Source: Diplonema papillatum (Eukaryota; Euglenozoa; Diplonemea; Diplonemida; Diplonemidae). From it: DNA of 64,000 nucleotides. The stretch's first letter is position 1. Every line of letters starts with the position of its first letter. A program made the translations under genes and the position numbers. The notes under the pieces were generated by a model. That model did no database searches. It was not told the origin of the DNA and saw nothing but the letters and a program-made list of their open reading frames with translations. The stretch is taken from NCBI GenBank assembly GCA_030068145.1, contig JAPJBO010000969.1, positions 18,864-82,863 of the forward strand. The letters are read 5' to 3'. Below, in pieces: positions 9,590 to 20,659 of this stretch.

Positions 9590-11948
9590 TTAGGCAAACG
9601 ACGACGGAATCGACGCTTCGGACCCCCCTTCATCTTCCTCCTCGGCGTCATCTTCCTCCACCTCCTCCTCGGCGTCGATGTCGTCCATCACCTCGTCACG
9701 TTGGTCAACTTCGCTGCTACAATCATCTGGCGCAGGCGCGTCGACCAACGACGCGACCACAGCAAGAAGAGCAATTATTTCTGCTATGACGATGTTCTCG
9801 TCAGCAATCTTCTTGACAGCCGGACGGAGCTTCGCCAGAGCCTTTCCAGTCACGTCAGCGTCTTCACCCTTCTTCACTTTCTGAAGCAGTTGACGGAACG
9901 AACTGTGTCCATCCTTCTTCTCCTTCTGTTTCCGCCCACCCCCTGCTGCCCGCCGTCTCTTCGAGGACTCCCAACTCAGCATCCCCTCAGCAAGCAACTC
10001 CCTTGCTTCTGCCGGGTTCGGTCCGTTTCGAACCAAAAAGAGTTCGTTGCTGACTGCTTTCAGCGACGTTTCGATCCTCGCGGGATCCAAGCGAGCGCGC
10101 ATCAACCCAAAGTCTCGCTCGATCCCACAGCTGCTCGGGCAGCTACAGCACAGAGCCACTTGTAGAACTCGGCTTGTGGCGACTGCAATCCCTGTCTTGT
10201 CTTCTGTCCGTTCAAGTTCTGCAACCGTTGCGGACCAGAAGTTTTCATAGCTGCCCTCGTTGAGGACAGCTTTCTGACGAACTGCTTCCCACTGGTTCAT
10301 CAGGTCTTTCTTGCGGAAGCTCGTGTCGACTCTCGCGAGTTTGCACATGGTTCTCCATGCGCCTTCTTGAGCCTGCAGAGTCTTCTTCGGTGTGGGTTTT
10401 TTCGGCGCGGGCTTCGGGCATGTCTGCGCATCAGATCCACTCGGCGGGGGCGATGCTTTAGGAGCTACTTCACTTCGACGTTTTTTTGCAGGGGGTGCGT
10501 TGCCCGACGCAGCTGGGCTTATTTTCGCCTTCGCAACAGGACTCCGTGATCCGGGAGGCAGTGCAGTACCGGGTGCACGGCTAGCATCCGATGCAGGTTG
10601 GCTAAACAGGGTCCTGAACGCCGTTTTCCTGATCTCCGCGTTGTCGGCCAAGGAATGCTTGGACACCTTCGCTTGTTTCGGAGCTTGCGCCAGTGGTTTG
10701 GATCCCTCATCCTCGGACTCGCCACCAGAGCGCTTTTTGGGAGTTTCTTTCTCCATCGGGGGTGGGACTGCCGTAGAAAGCTTGGACACCTTAGCTTGTT
10801 TCGGAGCTTGAGCTTGTGCCAGTGGTTTGGATCCCTCTTCCTCGGACTCGCCACCAGTGCACTTTTTGAAAGTTTCTTTAGCCGTCGGGGGCGGGACTGC
10901 CGCAGAAAGGAGCTGGGTCGCTGCCAGCACATGGGGGGAAAAAAGGCTCGCGGGCACAAGGACGTTGATGACTTTCATGTGCAAATCTTTCAGATTCCGG
11001 GGAATCCCAGGTTTGGTTGTCATGGCCGAGACCTGCTGTTGCGCCAGAGCGATGGAAGCCTCAATGTGGACACCGTGGCCCACACTTAGCTGGCTCTTCA
11101 ACTGCGGACCTGCCAGGATCGCAAACAAGTCGCAGAAATACTGGAGACTCTCGACGAACCGAGGATCCTTCAGAACGGGCAGTAACGATGGTACTTCCTT
11201 CCTGGTCGTTTTACTTTTCGTGCGTCTGAGAACACTCCGTTTCGTCTCGAACATCCGTACCCACCACGGCCTCATGACCGAAGCCTTCACGAGTGACCTC
11301 TGCCATTTCGGAAGCCATCGAATTCGCCAACTCCCATCAGCTTTCCTCGGCTGTACCCCTGTCCCTTTCATCAGCTTTGCCAACTCGCGACGGAGCAAAG
11401 TACTCGCACGAAAAATCCGGAAAGTAGCGCGAACTGTGTCTGCTACGTACTGGAACTCGGGATCCTGCAGCAAGAATCTCGTGCCCCGATGCCTTCGTCA
11501 GCAACGCAGCAGCGCCCTTCTTCTTTCCTGTCAGTGGGGAACCGTCGTCAGAACACCAGCCAAATATGTGGCGAGACTGCAGGCTCAGTCCCCTCAAAAG
11601 GTTCCTCACGGCGTCCAGAGAAGCTTCGCCATTCGCGCTCTGATCGTCCAGGTCCGGGTCCACAGCAGGGACGAGCCCGAGAAAAACTTCTCGTACCACA
11701 TCGGGTGACGAGGTGTCAACAAACCGGAGACGGGCAGCAACGGCCTCGTCGCCTCCCTTCGAAAGAGAAGAAGAGTCAACCACAACGAACAGAGGACGAA
11801 GGAAGCTTTCACCATGGCGCAGGAGCTCCAGCCGCACGAATGCTGCAGACCAGGTTTCTTGCCCATCAACACACGCGGGAGGCCATCGAGCTTGCCCAAG
11901 AGGACAATCTCTGGTCATCAGCTCAAACTTTGTACGCGAGCCATCCAT
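9590..11948 (-). pseudogene. hAT-type transposase, broken by a frameshift
   Basis: Two overlapping frames together give a transposase-like protein. The first (ATG at 11948, 11948-11337) contains FLGLVPAVDPD and IFGWCSDDGSPLTGKKKGAAALL, resembling the conserved core around the second catalytic region of hAT proteins. The second (11473-9590, stop TAA) has a WRIRWLPKWQ segment and, near its C-terminus, CPSSCGIERDFGLMRARL, which fits the hAT dimerisation signature. A shift near 11470 separates them. Between these parts is a low-complexity insert with three repeats of an acidic/lysine-rich unit (GGESEEEGSKPLAQA) and a C-terminal acidic tail. No terminal inverted repeats were identified, so it could also be a domesticated gene with an intron at the break. 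Confidence 0.6.
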
Positions 11949-12295
11949 GCAGACTTCTACTTTTGCTTTCCGCAGCTCGACATCGTCACCGACTCACCTC
12001 TGTGTACTGGAAACCCCTATCAGAGTCACCAGCGCAAAACTGGAGGCAGAAACGATGAAAAGTAGTGTCGAAAAGACCACGCAATGCTGTTTTTGGAGGT
12101 CTTTGGGCGGAGAGTTTTTGGCACAAGTGTCCCACAGCAGGTTCTGCATGCCAAATTGTTGCGTACCAGACTTCCCAAGCAGACGCGGAGAAGGTCGGTT
12201 TTCAAGGGGTCGTAGGTGCTTTCTGGACATACACACGAGAACTTGAAACAGAACACTGGCCTAGTATCTTAAGAGCAGTGTTAGAGCAGTGAGTA

Positions 12296-12511
12296 CACGA
12301 CGCACTTGTTAGCTGCTTTCTTTTGGGACATAACTAATTATATTTCTAGAAGTGATGTAACGAGTGATCACTTGTTGTTCAGCGATCGCTTGTTATAAAA
12401 CAAGCGATCGCTTGTCGCTTAACAAGTGCCACTTGTTATGTAACAAGTGCCACTCGTGCTACAGTTTCATTTGTTAGGTCGTGTAGGATATTATATGCTG
12501 AGTGCGTCGTG
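12296..12511. mobile_element. Palindromic MITE-like element
   Basis: CACGACGCACT at 12296-12306 is inverted as AGTGCGTCGTG at 12501-12511. Inside are nested perfect palindromes such as CAAGCGATCGCTTG and the repeated AACAAGTGCCACTTGTT, so the single strand could fold almost fully. It lies 350 bp upstream of the hAT-type frame, so it could be a related non-autonomous element. Confidence 0.55.
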
Positions 12512-12944
12512 CATTAATGAGGCAGTGGTGGGGGAAAATCTTAGTTTCGTGTTCAGGCGCTACTTGCCTCTCATGTGTTTGATGCTAGCATCAAGTCTTC
12601 TTCGCGGAATGCAGAGTCTTATTTTCTGTTCTTTTCTTTCTTTGGTTGTCGACAACTTCTTTTTTCTCCTTCTACTTTCTTTACCATGGTTTTTTGGACT
12701 TTCTGGTGCCGTAGAGTAGTTCTTCTTTCTCTATGCCGCCCACGTCGATGTTCGTTTAGCATTGAGTTCTTTTAAGTACATGAACCACATGGATTAGCAT
12801 GCACTGCCTTGAAAGTCAGGTTATCGGATGACGTCGTTACCTGCCATTGCGTCGTCAAGGTCGAGCATTTGTGGAGCTAGCGGGGTTTGGCTTTCTTGTG
12901 ATTCCAGAGACTGGGGCTGGGGGCGAGGAATGGAAGCAGGTGGT

Positions 12945-13668
12945 CAAGTTCGGGGAACGAACTAAGTTCGTTTCCGTTGGTGCTAAAAAAAAGTTCGGGG
13001 AACGAGCTAAGCTCATTCCGTTGGTGCTAAAAAAAAGTTCGGGGAACGAGCTAAGCTCATTCCGTTGGTACTACAAAAAAGTTCTATTTTGTTGGTACTA
13101 AAAAAAAGTTCCATTTCGTTGGTACTAAAAAAAAGTTCGGGGAACGAGCTAAGCTCATTCCGTTGGTACTAAAAAAAAGTTCTATTCCGTTGGTACTAAA
13201 AAAAAGTTCCATTTCGTTGGTACTAAAAAAAAGTTCGGGGAACGAGCTAAGCTCATTCCGTTGGTACTAAAAAAAAGTTCGGGGAACGAACTGAGTTCTA
13301 TTCCGTTGGTACTAAAAAAAAGTTCCATTTCGTTGGTACTAAAAAAAAGTTCGGGGAACGAGCTAAGCTCATTCCGTTGGTACTAAAAAAAAGTTCGGGG
13401 AACGAACTAAGTTCTATTCCGTTGGTACTAAAAAAAAGTTCGGGGAACGAGCTGAGTTCTATTCCGTTGGTACTAAAAAAAAGTTCCATTTCGTTGGTAC
13501 TAAAAAAAAAGTTCGGAGAACGAGCTAAGCTCATTCCGTTGGTACAAAAAAAAAGTTCTATTCCGTTGGTGCTAAAAAAAAGTTCTATTCCGTTGGTACT
13601 AAAAAAAAGTTCCATTTCGTTGGTACTAAAAAAAAGTTCGGGGAACGAGCTAAGCTCATTCCGAAGTG
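12945..13668. repeat. Composite minisatellite (TTCCGTTGGTACTAAAAAAAAG)n
   Basis: About 20 units alternate between a short form (about 28 bp, TTC[TC]ATT[TC]CGTTGGTACTAAAAAAA) and a long form that adds TTCGGGGAACGAGCTAAGCTCA (about 44-46 bp). The mixed order suggests unequal exchange. The 430 bp before it (12515-12944) hold only a fragment of family A (near 12755-12800) and no gene. Confidence 0.9.
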
Positions 13669-14211
13669 GCTATAGAGACAGGGTCCCGAACGACCCGAAT
13701 GGATCCGAAAGGGGGATCCGAAAAAGCTGTATGGGCCCGAATGGGCCCCGCCAGCGTGATGCTGCAGTTTGTTGGGTTTGCAGTTTGCAGTTTGTTTGGT
13801 TTGCAGTTTGTTTTGTTGTTTGGCAGCTGTGCTTCTTCACGTTTGCAGGTGCGTTTTCCGCCAGTGGGAGAAAGAGAGAGAGAAGGGTGCTGAAAAACGA
13901 CCGGGTGACCTTCTTGCACACTTTGTTGCAACACCTTCTTCTAACACCTTTTTGCAAGAACAAGGTGTTAGAAAAGGTTTCGCAAGAACGTTCAAAAACC
14001 TTCTTGGGGGGGGGTTTGCGGGTGTTCGTTTAGCAGCGGCAGTGGTGGGGGAGGGTCAAAAAGATGAAGATTGGAGTTGTGCGCGCAAGCAACGATTCCC
14101 GATGCCAATGATTTCGAAGTAGTCTCGAGTTCCCAGCAAGAGGCCACCTTCTCGCTGGGGTGGTTTTACCACGACGAAAGAAAAACTGGTACGCATGTGC
14201 ATCCTCACAAC
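13669..14211. other. Non-coding spacer with a hairpin
   Basis: No supportable gene. Contains GTTTGCAGTTTG repeats (13765-13830) and an inverted repeat CTAACACCTT/AAGGTGTTAG around 13945-13975. Confidence 0.5.
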
Positions 14212-14395
14212 TCATTCGTTATGGGTTATGGCTAGACATGTCCGGGACTGTTTGTGACCGACACCAAGTACATTCCTTCGTGGAGGGTAGTCTTGGGCCC
14301 CCCACGTTCTCCAAGTTGAGCATTGAGTTCTTTAAGGTGCAAGTGCCATCAAGGCAGGCGAGCACTTCCCCACGTTCTACAAGTTGAGCAGGGGT
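14212..14395. repeat. Dispersed repeat family A, copy 1
   Basis: GGGTTATGGCTAGACATGTC through GAGCATTGAGTTCTTTAAGG to AAGGCAGGCGAGCACT is nearly identical to 52127-52275. Shorter, more diverged relatives lie at 12755-12800, 15290-15380 and inside the insertion at 19391-19473. Confidence 0.85.
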
Positions 14396-14429
14396 TGCCT
14401 TGTAGCCCGTACCGGTTTTTAGTTGTATA

Positions 14430-14562
14430 AGCACCTGCTTTGTAGGAAATGCTTGAGGAGACTGCCAGTTTCGATAGATCAAAAAAAGGAGGTAAACGTG
14501 CTGTAGCCCACACGAACCACAGGTAAATCTGGGTTTAGTGGCGGGCGTAAGCGTTCAACAAA
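14430..14562. repeat. Dispersed repeat family B, inverted copy
   Basis: TTGTATAAGCACCTGCTTTG to CGTTCAACAAAAAAAGACCC, opposite in orientation to the copies at 1.1 and 43.2 kb. From 14563 to 15780 I see only a poly-T tract (14814-14834) and family A fragments, no gene. Confidence 0.8.
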
Positions 14563-16154
14563 AAAAGACCCACTTTACACCGATCTGCCTTCACGAGTAT
14601 TTCCTACAAAAGCAGATCATCACCCGAAGAGAAAAAAGAAAGGGGGGTGAAAACTCCATTTTGAACGTACGTTGTGGCACACCGCCGCCTTGCGACCGGT
14701 GCCGTCCCTTCCCCCCGTCACACAACCGCAGGGCGCCCGCGCCAAAACAGAAAAAAAAATAAAAAGCTCGACGTTTTCTTGGGGGTTTTCTTCTTCTTCT
14801 TTAATTCCTTTGCTTTTTTTTTTTTTTTTTTTTAAAGCTGGTTTAACGTTTCTCTGCGGGGTATTCATTTGCCGGGAACTACGCGTCCGGGGGACGGGAG
14901 GCTGGCGCTGCTTTTGCACACATGCAACAAGCACGTGTAAAGCACACAGCACGTAGATGCATAGCACCACGTAGCAGAGACCACCCCCTTAAGAAGTAGT
15001 GCGCGTCTCGGGTAAGCAGCAAGCCGCCGATGCCAAAAGACGCCCCCACTACAACGACACGCCCACCTATTTAAGGGTCGAGATCTCGTTCGTTAACGGA
15101 TATCTCTTGACAAATCACTCCACCAATCAGGAGCGTGATGAGCTGGTGGTAGTGCACGTAGTCGCAGACACAAGCGTTTCGGGACCCGAGGTGGGATCTG
15201 GACCAGACCCGGGATCAGACTCCTTTTGGCCAAATCACCATGGGTCAGCATTTTCTTTAGCACATGAACCACATGGATTACCACTTTACCATGGATCAGC
15301 ATTGACTGCTGTAAAGTGCAAGTGCCATGAAGGCAGGCAAGCAGTGTATGTCTCAGCATTGAGCTCTTGAGTACATGAGCTACATGGATTTGCACGCACC
15401 TTCTCGGAGGCCGGATGACTTTATGACGTCGTCACCTGCCATTGCTTTGGCAACTTCTTGTGTGTTCCAAGAAGCCGTGTTGCCGGCTATTTGTTATTGC
15501 GCTATCTTTTTCTGAAGGTTCCGGTCGAGGCGGGGACGCGCTTGGGTGGCGGGGTGCTCGGTGTTCTCCATCGAATGGATAGCCTTGCTTTTGTTTTTCG
15601 GGTTCTCTCTCCCTTAAGCCAATTCACCCTCTGCCCGATCGAACGTTGTCGACGTTGCAGTTTTGGGTTAGAAAGCAAAGAATCTGTGCGATATTCTGCA
15701 TCAGTTCTAGTAGAGCGTAATCGAGCTCAGGTGGTCTCCAGGGAGGGCAGGGAGGGGTAGGTGAATTAGCTCATCTCTTTCGCTTTACTTTTCCGACGGC
15801 AGCTTGTGTCAAACTAGCTCACCCAGGGGGTGGTTTGCTCCGTCTCGGCAGGTGCCTCTCTACCGTTCCGGAAGTGAAGTTGCTTGGTCTCATTTCGAAC
15901 TTTTCGTGTTAATACTTCGTTTTTCTTCTTTCGTTTCTTTCACGTGCTTGCACGTTTCAGCCGCCGGTGAAAGACAAGCTCGAAAAAAACAGAATAGCAC
16001 GCGAGGGGACGGAAAAGGGATGGGGACGGGGGGTGGCGGCACAGGTAGGAAATGGAAGGGAAAACTTGCCCCGAGCACGGTATCCACCCCGGACTCCCAC
16101 TCCGGGTTGCGGGAGTGGTTTTGCGGTCGTTTGTGCGGTCGGCCTCACTCCCTC

Positions 16155-16545
16155 TTCTATGCGGGAGTGGGACCCCCTCAATGCGGGAGTGGGACTCCCA
16201 CAATGCGGGAGTGGAACCCCCTCAATACGGGAGTTGGACTCCCTCAATGCGGGAGTGGAACCCCCTCAATACGGGAGTTGGACTCCCTCAATGCGGGAGT
16301 GGAACCCCCTCAATACGGGAGTTGGACTCCCTCAATGCGGGAGTGGAACCCCCTCAATGCGGGAGTGGGACTCCCTCGATGCGGGAGTGGGACTCCCTCA
16401 ATGCGGGAGTGGAACCCCCTCAATATGGGAGTTGGACTCCCTCAATGCGGGAGTGGAACCCCCTCAATGCGGGAGTGGGACCTCCTCAATGCGGGAGTGG
16501 GACCTCCTCAATGCGGGAGTGCCACTCCCGCATTGAGGGAGTGGC
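16155..16545. repeat. 22-23-bp G/C-rich minisatellite
   Basis: About 17 copies of ATGCGGGAGTGGGACTCCCTCA and close variants (GGAACCCCCTCA, GGACCTCCTCA). Each unit holds the inverted pair GGGAGT/ACTCCC, so the array can form many small hairpins. Open frames over it are artefacts. Confidence 0.92.
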
Positions 16546-16700
16546 CACTCCCGCACGTTTTCACGCCCGCATTGACTTAGTCTATGGCTGCTGACGTCCG
16601 GGGTGTAGTAAATGGAAGGGAAAACTTGCCCCGACATGAAGACCGCACGAACTCACACAAACTGCACTCACGCCGCAGTTGGCTTTCCAACCACTCAACT

Positions 16701-19390
16701 TTAGTAGACTGCGAACTCGTCGAGGGCAACAGTTGTTTCCACCCAGCTGGCAACGCTGATGCATCGAGTGGTCACTGGACTTGGCAGCGTTTTCGAGTCG
16801 TCGAGGGCTGGCGTGCCTTCGAAGATCGTGTTCCAGTTTGCACAATCTTCGGAAACCTGTACCTTTAGTGCCAGTGGGTACCAGCTGAACTTGATCGCCC
16901 AACTCGTGACGACTGTGCCAGCCCCAAGATCAATCGCCAGCCGAGCGGGGCTCGTCCCAGTTGTCCAGCTGATCCACCGCGTGTCAAGGTTGCCGTCAAC
17001 AGCGTTAACTGCGGCCCCCGTGCTGGTGGTGGCCGAGGACAACACTGGCTTGTTTAAGGCCAAGTTGACAGGTCCGGTTGGAGGCGCCGGTGCCCCGACC
17101 GGCGAGCCGAAATCAACCGCAGACACGAGCAAGTTTGCCTCCGGGACGACTGCACGTCCGCTGCGCGGCGTGCGCCACTCAAACACCAAGACCGATTCGC
17201 CATTGTGCTCAAAGAACTGCAGGTCGACAGTGTGCAGCCCAGCATCCAAGCGCAAAGTACACTCCTTTGTAAGCTTGCCGTGAACACCGCCGTTGTCGAC
17301 AATCAGATTTCCGTCGATGAACAACCGCGAGCCGTCATCGGATGAGATGTAAAACGTGTAATCACCGGCCTCGTCGATCTTCAGGTTCCCGAAGTGTCGA
17401 GACGCGAAGTCGTTGACGAAGTTCCCAAACTGGCCCCATGTCCCCTTGTTCATGAACCTGATTGTGCCTGATGTTGTCTCGACATCCGGCGTGAGGCTGT
17501 TGAAGTCGGGAAAATTAAGCATCCAGTCCGCACTTCGATACAAGCGAGTCTTCAATCCCGAGGCAGTTCCTTGATCTGGTGCAGGTACAGGACCCGGTGC
17601 AGGTACAGGACCTGGTGCGGGTACGAGACCTCCTGCTCCTGCCAAGAAGTCAGTCGCTGCCACGCGCAAAACAGACGCCGGAATCAACACCTTACCATTG
17701 GAACGCGGCGGGCGCCACTCAAGCAGCAATACCGATTCTCCGGTGTGCTCAAAGAAATGCAAGTCAATCGTGTGCAGCCCAGGGTTCAACTGCAAAGTGC
17801 CTTCCCTCGTTGTAGCGCCGTGAAGACCACCGTTGTCGACAATCTGCTGTCCATCGATGTACAACCGCGAGCCGTCGTCGGAGGTGGTGTAAAACGTGTA
17901 CGAGCCGGCTTCGTCAATTTCGATCAACCCAAAGTGCCGAGTCGCGAAGTCGTTGGTTACACCTGCGAACGGGCGCCACTCCTGCTTGTTGTTGAACCTG
18001 ACTGTACCGGACACCCACTCGGCAATCGGTGTGAGGCTGTCGTAAGCAGGAAAGTTTTTCACGTCGCCGCCGGGTTTGTAAGCGCGCGACTTTAATCCTT
18101 CACCAGTCACCTCGCCTGACGTCGGTGGACCTGGTGCGGGTACAGGACCTGGTGCAGGTACAGGACCTGGGGCAGGTACAGGACCTGGGGCAGGTACAGG
18201 ACCTGGGGCAGGTACAGGACCTGGGGCAGGTACACCTGGTGCGGATGGTGCATCCGGGGGCGCAGAGCCAGCGCCTGGAACTTTGAACTTAAGATCTGCT
18301 GCACCAAATGGCAAATCGCCTTCAAGGAACAGGGTCGGTGTGGAAAACATGGCAGGATGGAGTGTCAACACAACGTGGGTCTCCTGCTGCTCATAAAACT
18401 GCCGTGTTGGCTTCAACGGCCCCACAGTCAGCACCGAGCCGTCAATCTGGACCAACGATGCGTCCAGCATGGTGGATTTCAACGCGTTCCACCCTGTCGG
18501 GCCTGAGGTCGCAGCTGTCATTGAATCGATTACAGCTCGTTTCGTCGTCTCGGTCGCAGCCCACGTGTTGTCGCCTTCGAGAGTCAGTGTCAGCGTCGTC
18601 CCTCCTGAGACCAAGTCACCTTGGGTTGCGGATGGGAGTGACCCTGTCATCGAAACGTACGAATCGCAGTAGAAATTAACCTCATCGAGCCAGTAGTTCG
18701 CCGCGGTGTTGGCCACCCGCTCCAACCGTTCTTTTTCGCCAACGCAGTGGGAGCCGATGGGGGCGGAAGACACGTACCGCTTGTGGTCGATGGAGAGAGA
18801 GATGGTTCGCGTCCCTGCATCATAGTCAATCTCCACGTAGTACCAGCGGCGCGGGTCCAGGACGAGATCGACTGTCGTAGAAGAAGAGCCAGACACCACT
18901 GGCTTAGAACCACCTCGGAAGTCGACACTCCAGCAGGGGTTATCATGACCGGGTTTAAAGCTCATGACCGGTCCGTCGTTGGGATACTCCAAAGCGATGT
19001 AGAACGTGTACTTGCTCCAGCGCTGGTTCGTGCTGTCCCGCACTACGTATTGCGCCTCGCTGGTGAAGTGCGCAGAGGACCCCAAAACAGCGAAGTCAGC
19101 ATCCTTGGTACCGCTCTCCAAGAAAGACAGGAACGAGTCTTCGAATGGGAAAAACAGGTTGTCCCCGCATGTGTCGTACCCGCGGCATTCATGGCCTCCA
19201 TACCCCGCATCGCACGAGCACGAATCCCAAGGATGCGAGGTACAAGTACCTCGTCCGCCGCAGACTGTGGGATCGCTGGCAGTCTTCCCGTAGCAAACCA
19301 GGTCGTCTGACGCTATTTCGACGGAGACTTGGCAGGTCACCGGCTGGCCGCCGTCTCCGGAGAACGTTGCTGCGAGGACGTACGTAGAAC
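16701..19390 (-). CDS. Extracellular protein with EGF-like, two PA14 and a discoidin (F5/8 C) domain
   Basis: A single open exon of about 900 codons ends with TAA at 16701. Residue numbers below count from the frame's first codon at 19424; the real acceptor is probably CTCGCAG|GTTCTACG at 19391/19390. Seen in order: an EGF-like cysteine cluster (44-80, CGGRGTC...CSCDAGYGGHEC), a LamG-like region (90-255), a PAPGPV repeat hinge (398-434), PA14 domain 1 (443-590, TSDDGSRLYIDG...DNGG), a second hinge (600-616), PA14 domain 2 (624-770, SSDDGSRLFIDG) and a discoidin-like domain (787-907, ALNKPV...AVDGNLDTRW). PA14 and discoidin domains commonly bind carbohydrates, so a secreted or surface adhesion role is inferred. 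Upstream exons with a signal peptide were not found. The hinges are coded by an 18-bp minisatellite that may vary in copy number. Confidence 0.85.
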
Positions 19391-19473
19391 CTGCGAGAGC
19401 ATTGAGTTCTGCAAAGTGCAACAAGTGTCATGATGGCACGCGAGCACTGGAGGAACTAGAAACTGCGAGAGCA
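19391..19473. mobile_element. Short family A insertion flanked by 11-bp direct repeats
   Basis: CTGCGAGAGCA occurs at 19391-19401 and 19463-19473. The 61 bp between resemble repeat family A (ATTGAGTTCT, GTGCAACAAGTG, GGCACGCGAGCACT). This looks like a target-site duplication around an insertion at the 5' edge of the PA14 gene exon. Confidence 0.55.
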
Positions 19474-19770
19474 GTTTCGTGAGTTTCAGGCTGCCGTTGG
19501 CAAGGTTAAACTTCCCTGTTCCCCCTGTTTTTGCCAGCAAGTGGTCACTGGGCGACCATTCGTTTGCGCAGTGGTCGACCAAAAAACCAGTCACTCAAAA
19601 TGGATATCTTTTACAAGGTTGCCCACGAAATGTGTTACTTCCGAACATGCCATGAAGGTTGCACTTTTTGCAAGGGTGCGTAGCTGGCAGCCTCCGTTGA
19701 ACGTGGCTTTACAAAGATGAAACGAGTTCTGAGTTGTGGATACGTAGGCGTAAACATCCATTGAGCCAAT

Positions 19771-20313
19771 TCACCTATCCCCTCCTTGATTGTAATCGAG
19801 CGTAATCGTTTGGGTTAGTTTGGTTGAGACTGCAAAAAAAGAATGTGTGCATCGCCGACGGCGCTGTTTTCTTTTCGCACGTGATGAGTCATGCTTTCGA
19901 CTCTTCAGCTCGTCCTGATCGTCGCGCTCAGGCACGCGTTTGGTGCTTCGCTTCTTCTTCGATTGCTCGTCCAGGATCATCGGTTGCGCGTCGATAAATC
20001 TGCTTCTTCACGGCTTGGGCGATGGTCGTGGTGCTTTCTGAGGGATCGTCAGCCCGCTCGGCTTCTTCGGCTGCGCTTCGACAGACCCTCCTCTTCGCCG
20101 TTTGGTTCCCGGCTTCGATGCGAACGCAAAGGCCGCTCGTCGTTTCTTCGCTGGCGTTGGCGGCGTCTTCTCGACCTTCGCTGCTGATGTCGACGAGGAT
20201 TCCCGCTCTTCCGCGCCTTCGGTCCCCTCTTCTTCTGCTGCTTCTGGAAGCACCAACACCACGTTTTTCCTCTTCGGTGGTGACACGGGGCGCTCCGCCT
20301 TCTCGAGATTCAC
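19771..20313 (-). CDS. Hypothetical lysine/arginine-rich protein, possibly two exons or frameshifted
   Basis: Frames at 20313-20008 (NLEKAERPVSPPKRKN..., acidic EEEGTEGAEERE then KKRRAAFAF) and 19980-19771 (DEQSKKKRSTKRVPERDDQD) are adjacent in different phases. Composition suggests a charged, disordered, possibly nuclear protein. No domain recognised, and it may be two parts of one gene. Confidence 0.3.
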
Positions 20314-20341
20314 CGGCAGATTCAGACCAGAGAAAAGCAGG

Positions 20342-20653
20342 TACCTACCACCCCCCGTCTTTAAGATCGCGCACTCCCCCCCCGTGTATAAGATCGGTTT
20401 TTTTGAGAAATGAGGGCGATCTTATACACGGGGGGGGAGTGGGGTGGGGCCCCGCGCAGCGGGAAAGTTTTTTTTTTTTGGGCGTTTTTACTGTGGGGGG
20501 GGGTTCAGGGCCCCGCGCAGCGGAAAAAAAAAATGGGGTGTTTTTTGTCCCCCCCCGTGTTTAAGATCGTCCCCCCCCGTGTATAAGATCGCTTTTTTTG
20601 GGGGGCGATCTTAAACACGGAAAAACGCGATCTTAAACACGGGGGGGTAGGTA
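20342..20653. mobile_element. Palindromic element with poly-C/G inverted repeats
   Basis: Ends TACCTACCACCCCCCGT and ACGGGGGGGTAGGTA are inverted copies. Inside, the unit CCCCCCCGTGTATAAGATCG and its inverse are repeated at least six times (20370-20450, 20555-20650), with two direct GGGGCCCCGCGCAGCGG motifs. It interrupts the 3' part of the astacin frame and resembles the other C-rich MITEs at 7.6, 42.0 and 54.9 kb in style. Confidence 0.7.
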
Positions 20654-20659
20654 TGTCTA

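Noticed and set aside
11489..12246. Plus-strand frames opposite the hAT transposase
   Set aside because: Antisense shadows; the recognisable hAT signatures are on the minus strand.
15866..16580. Proteins of 180-258 codons with repeated ECGSGTPSM-like units
   Set aside because: All three frames are open because the 22-23-bp minisatellite lacks stops; no start or splice context supports coding.
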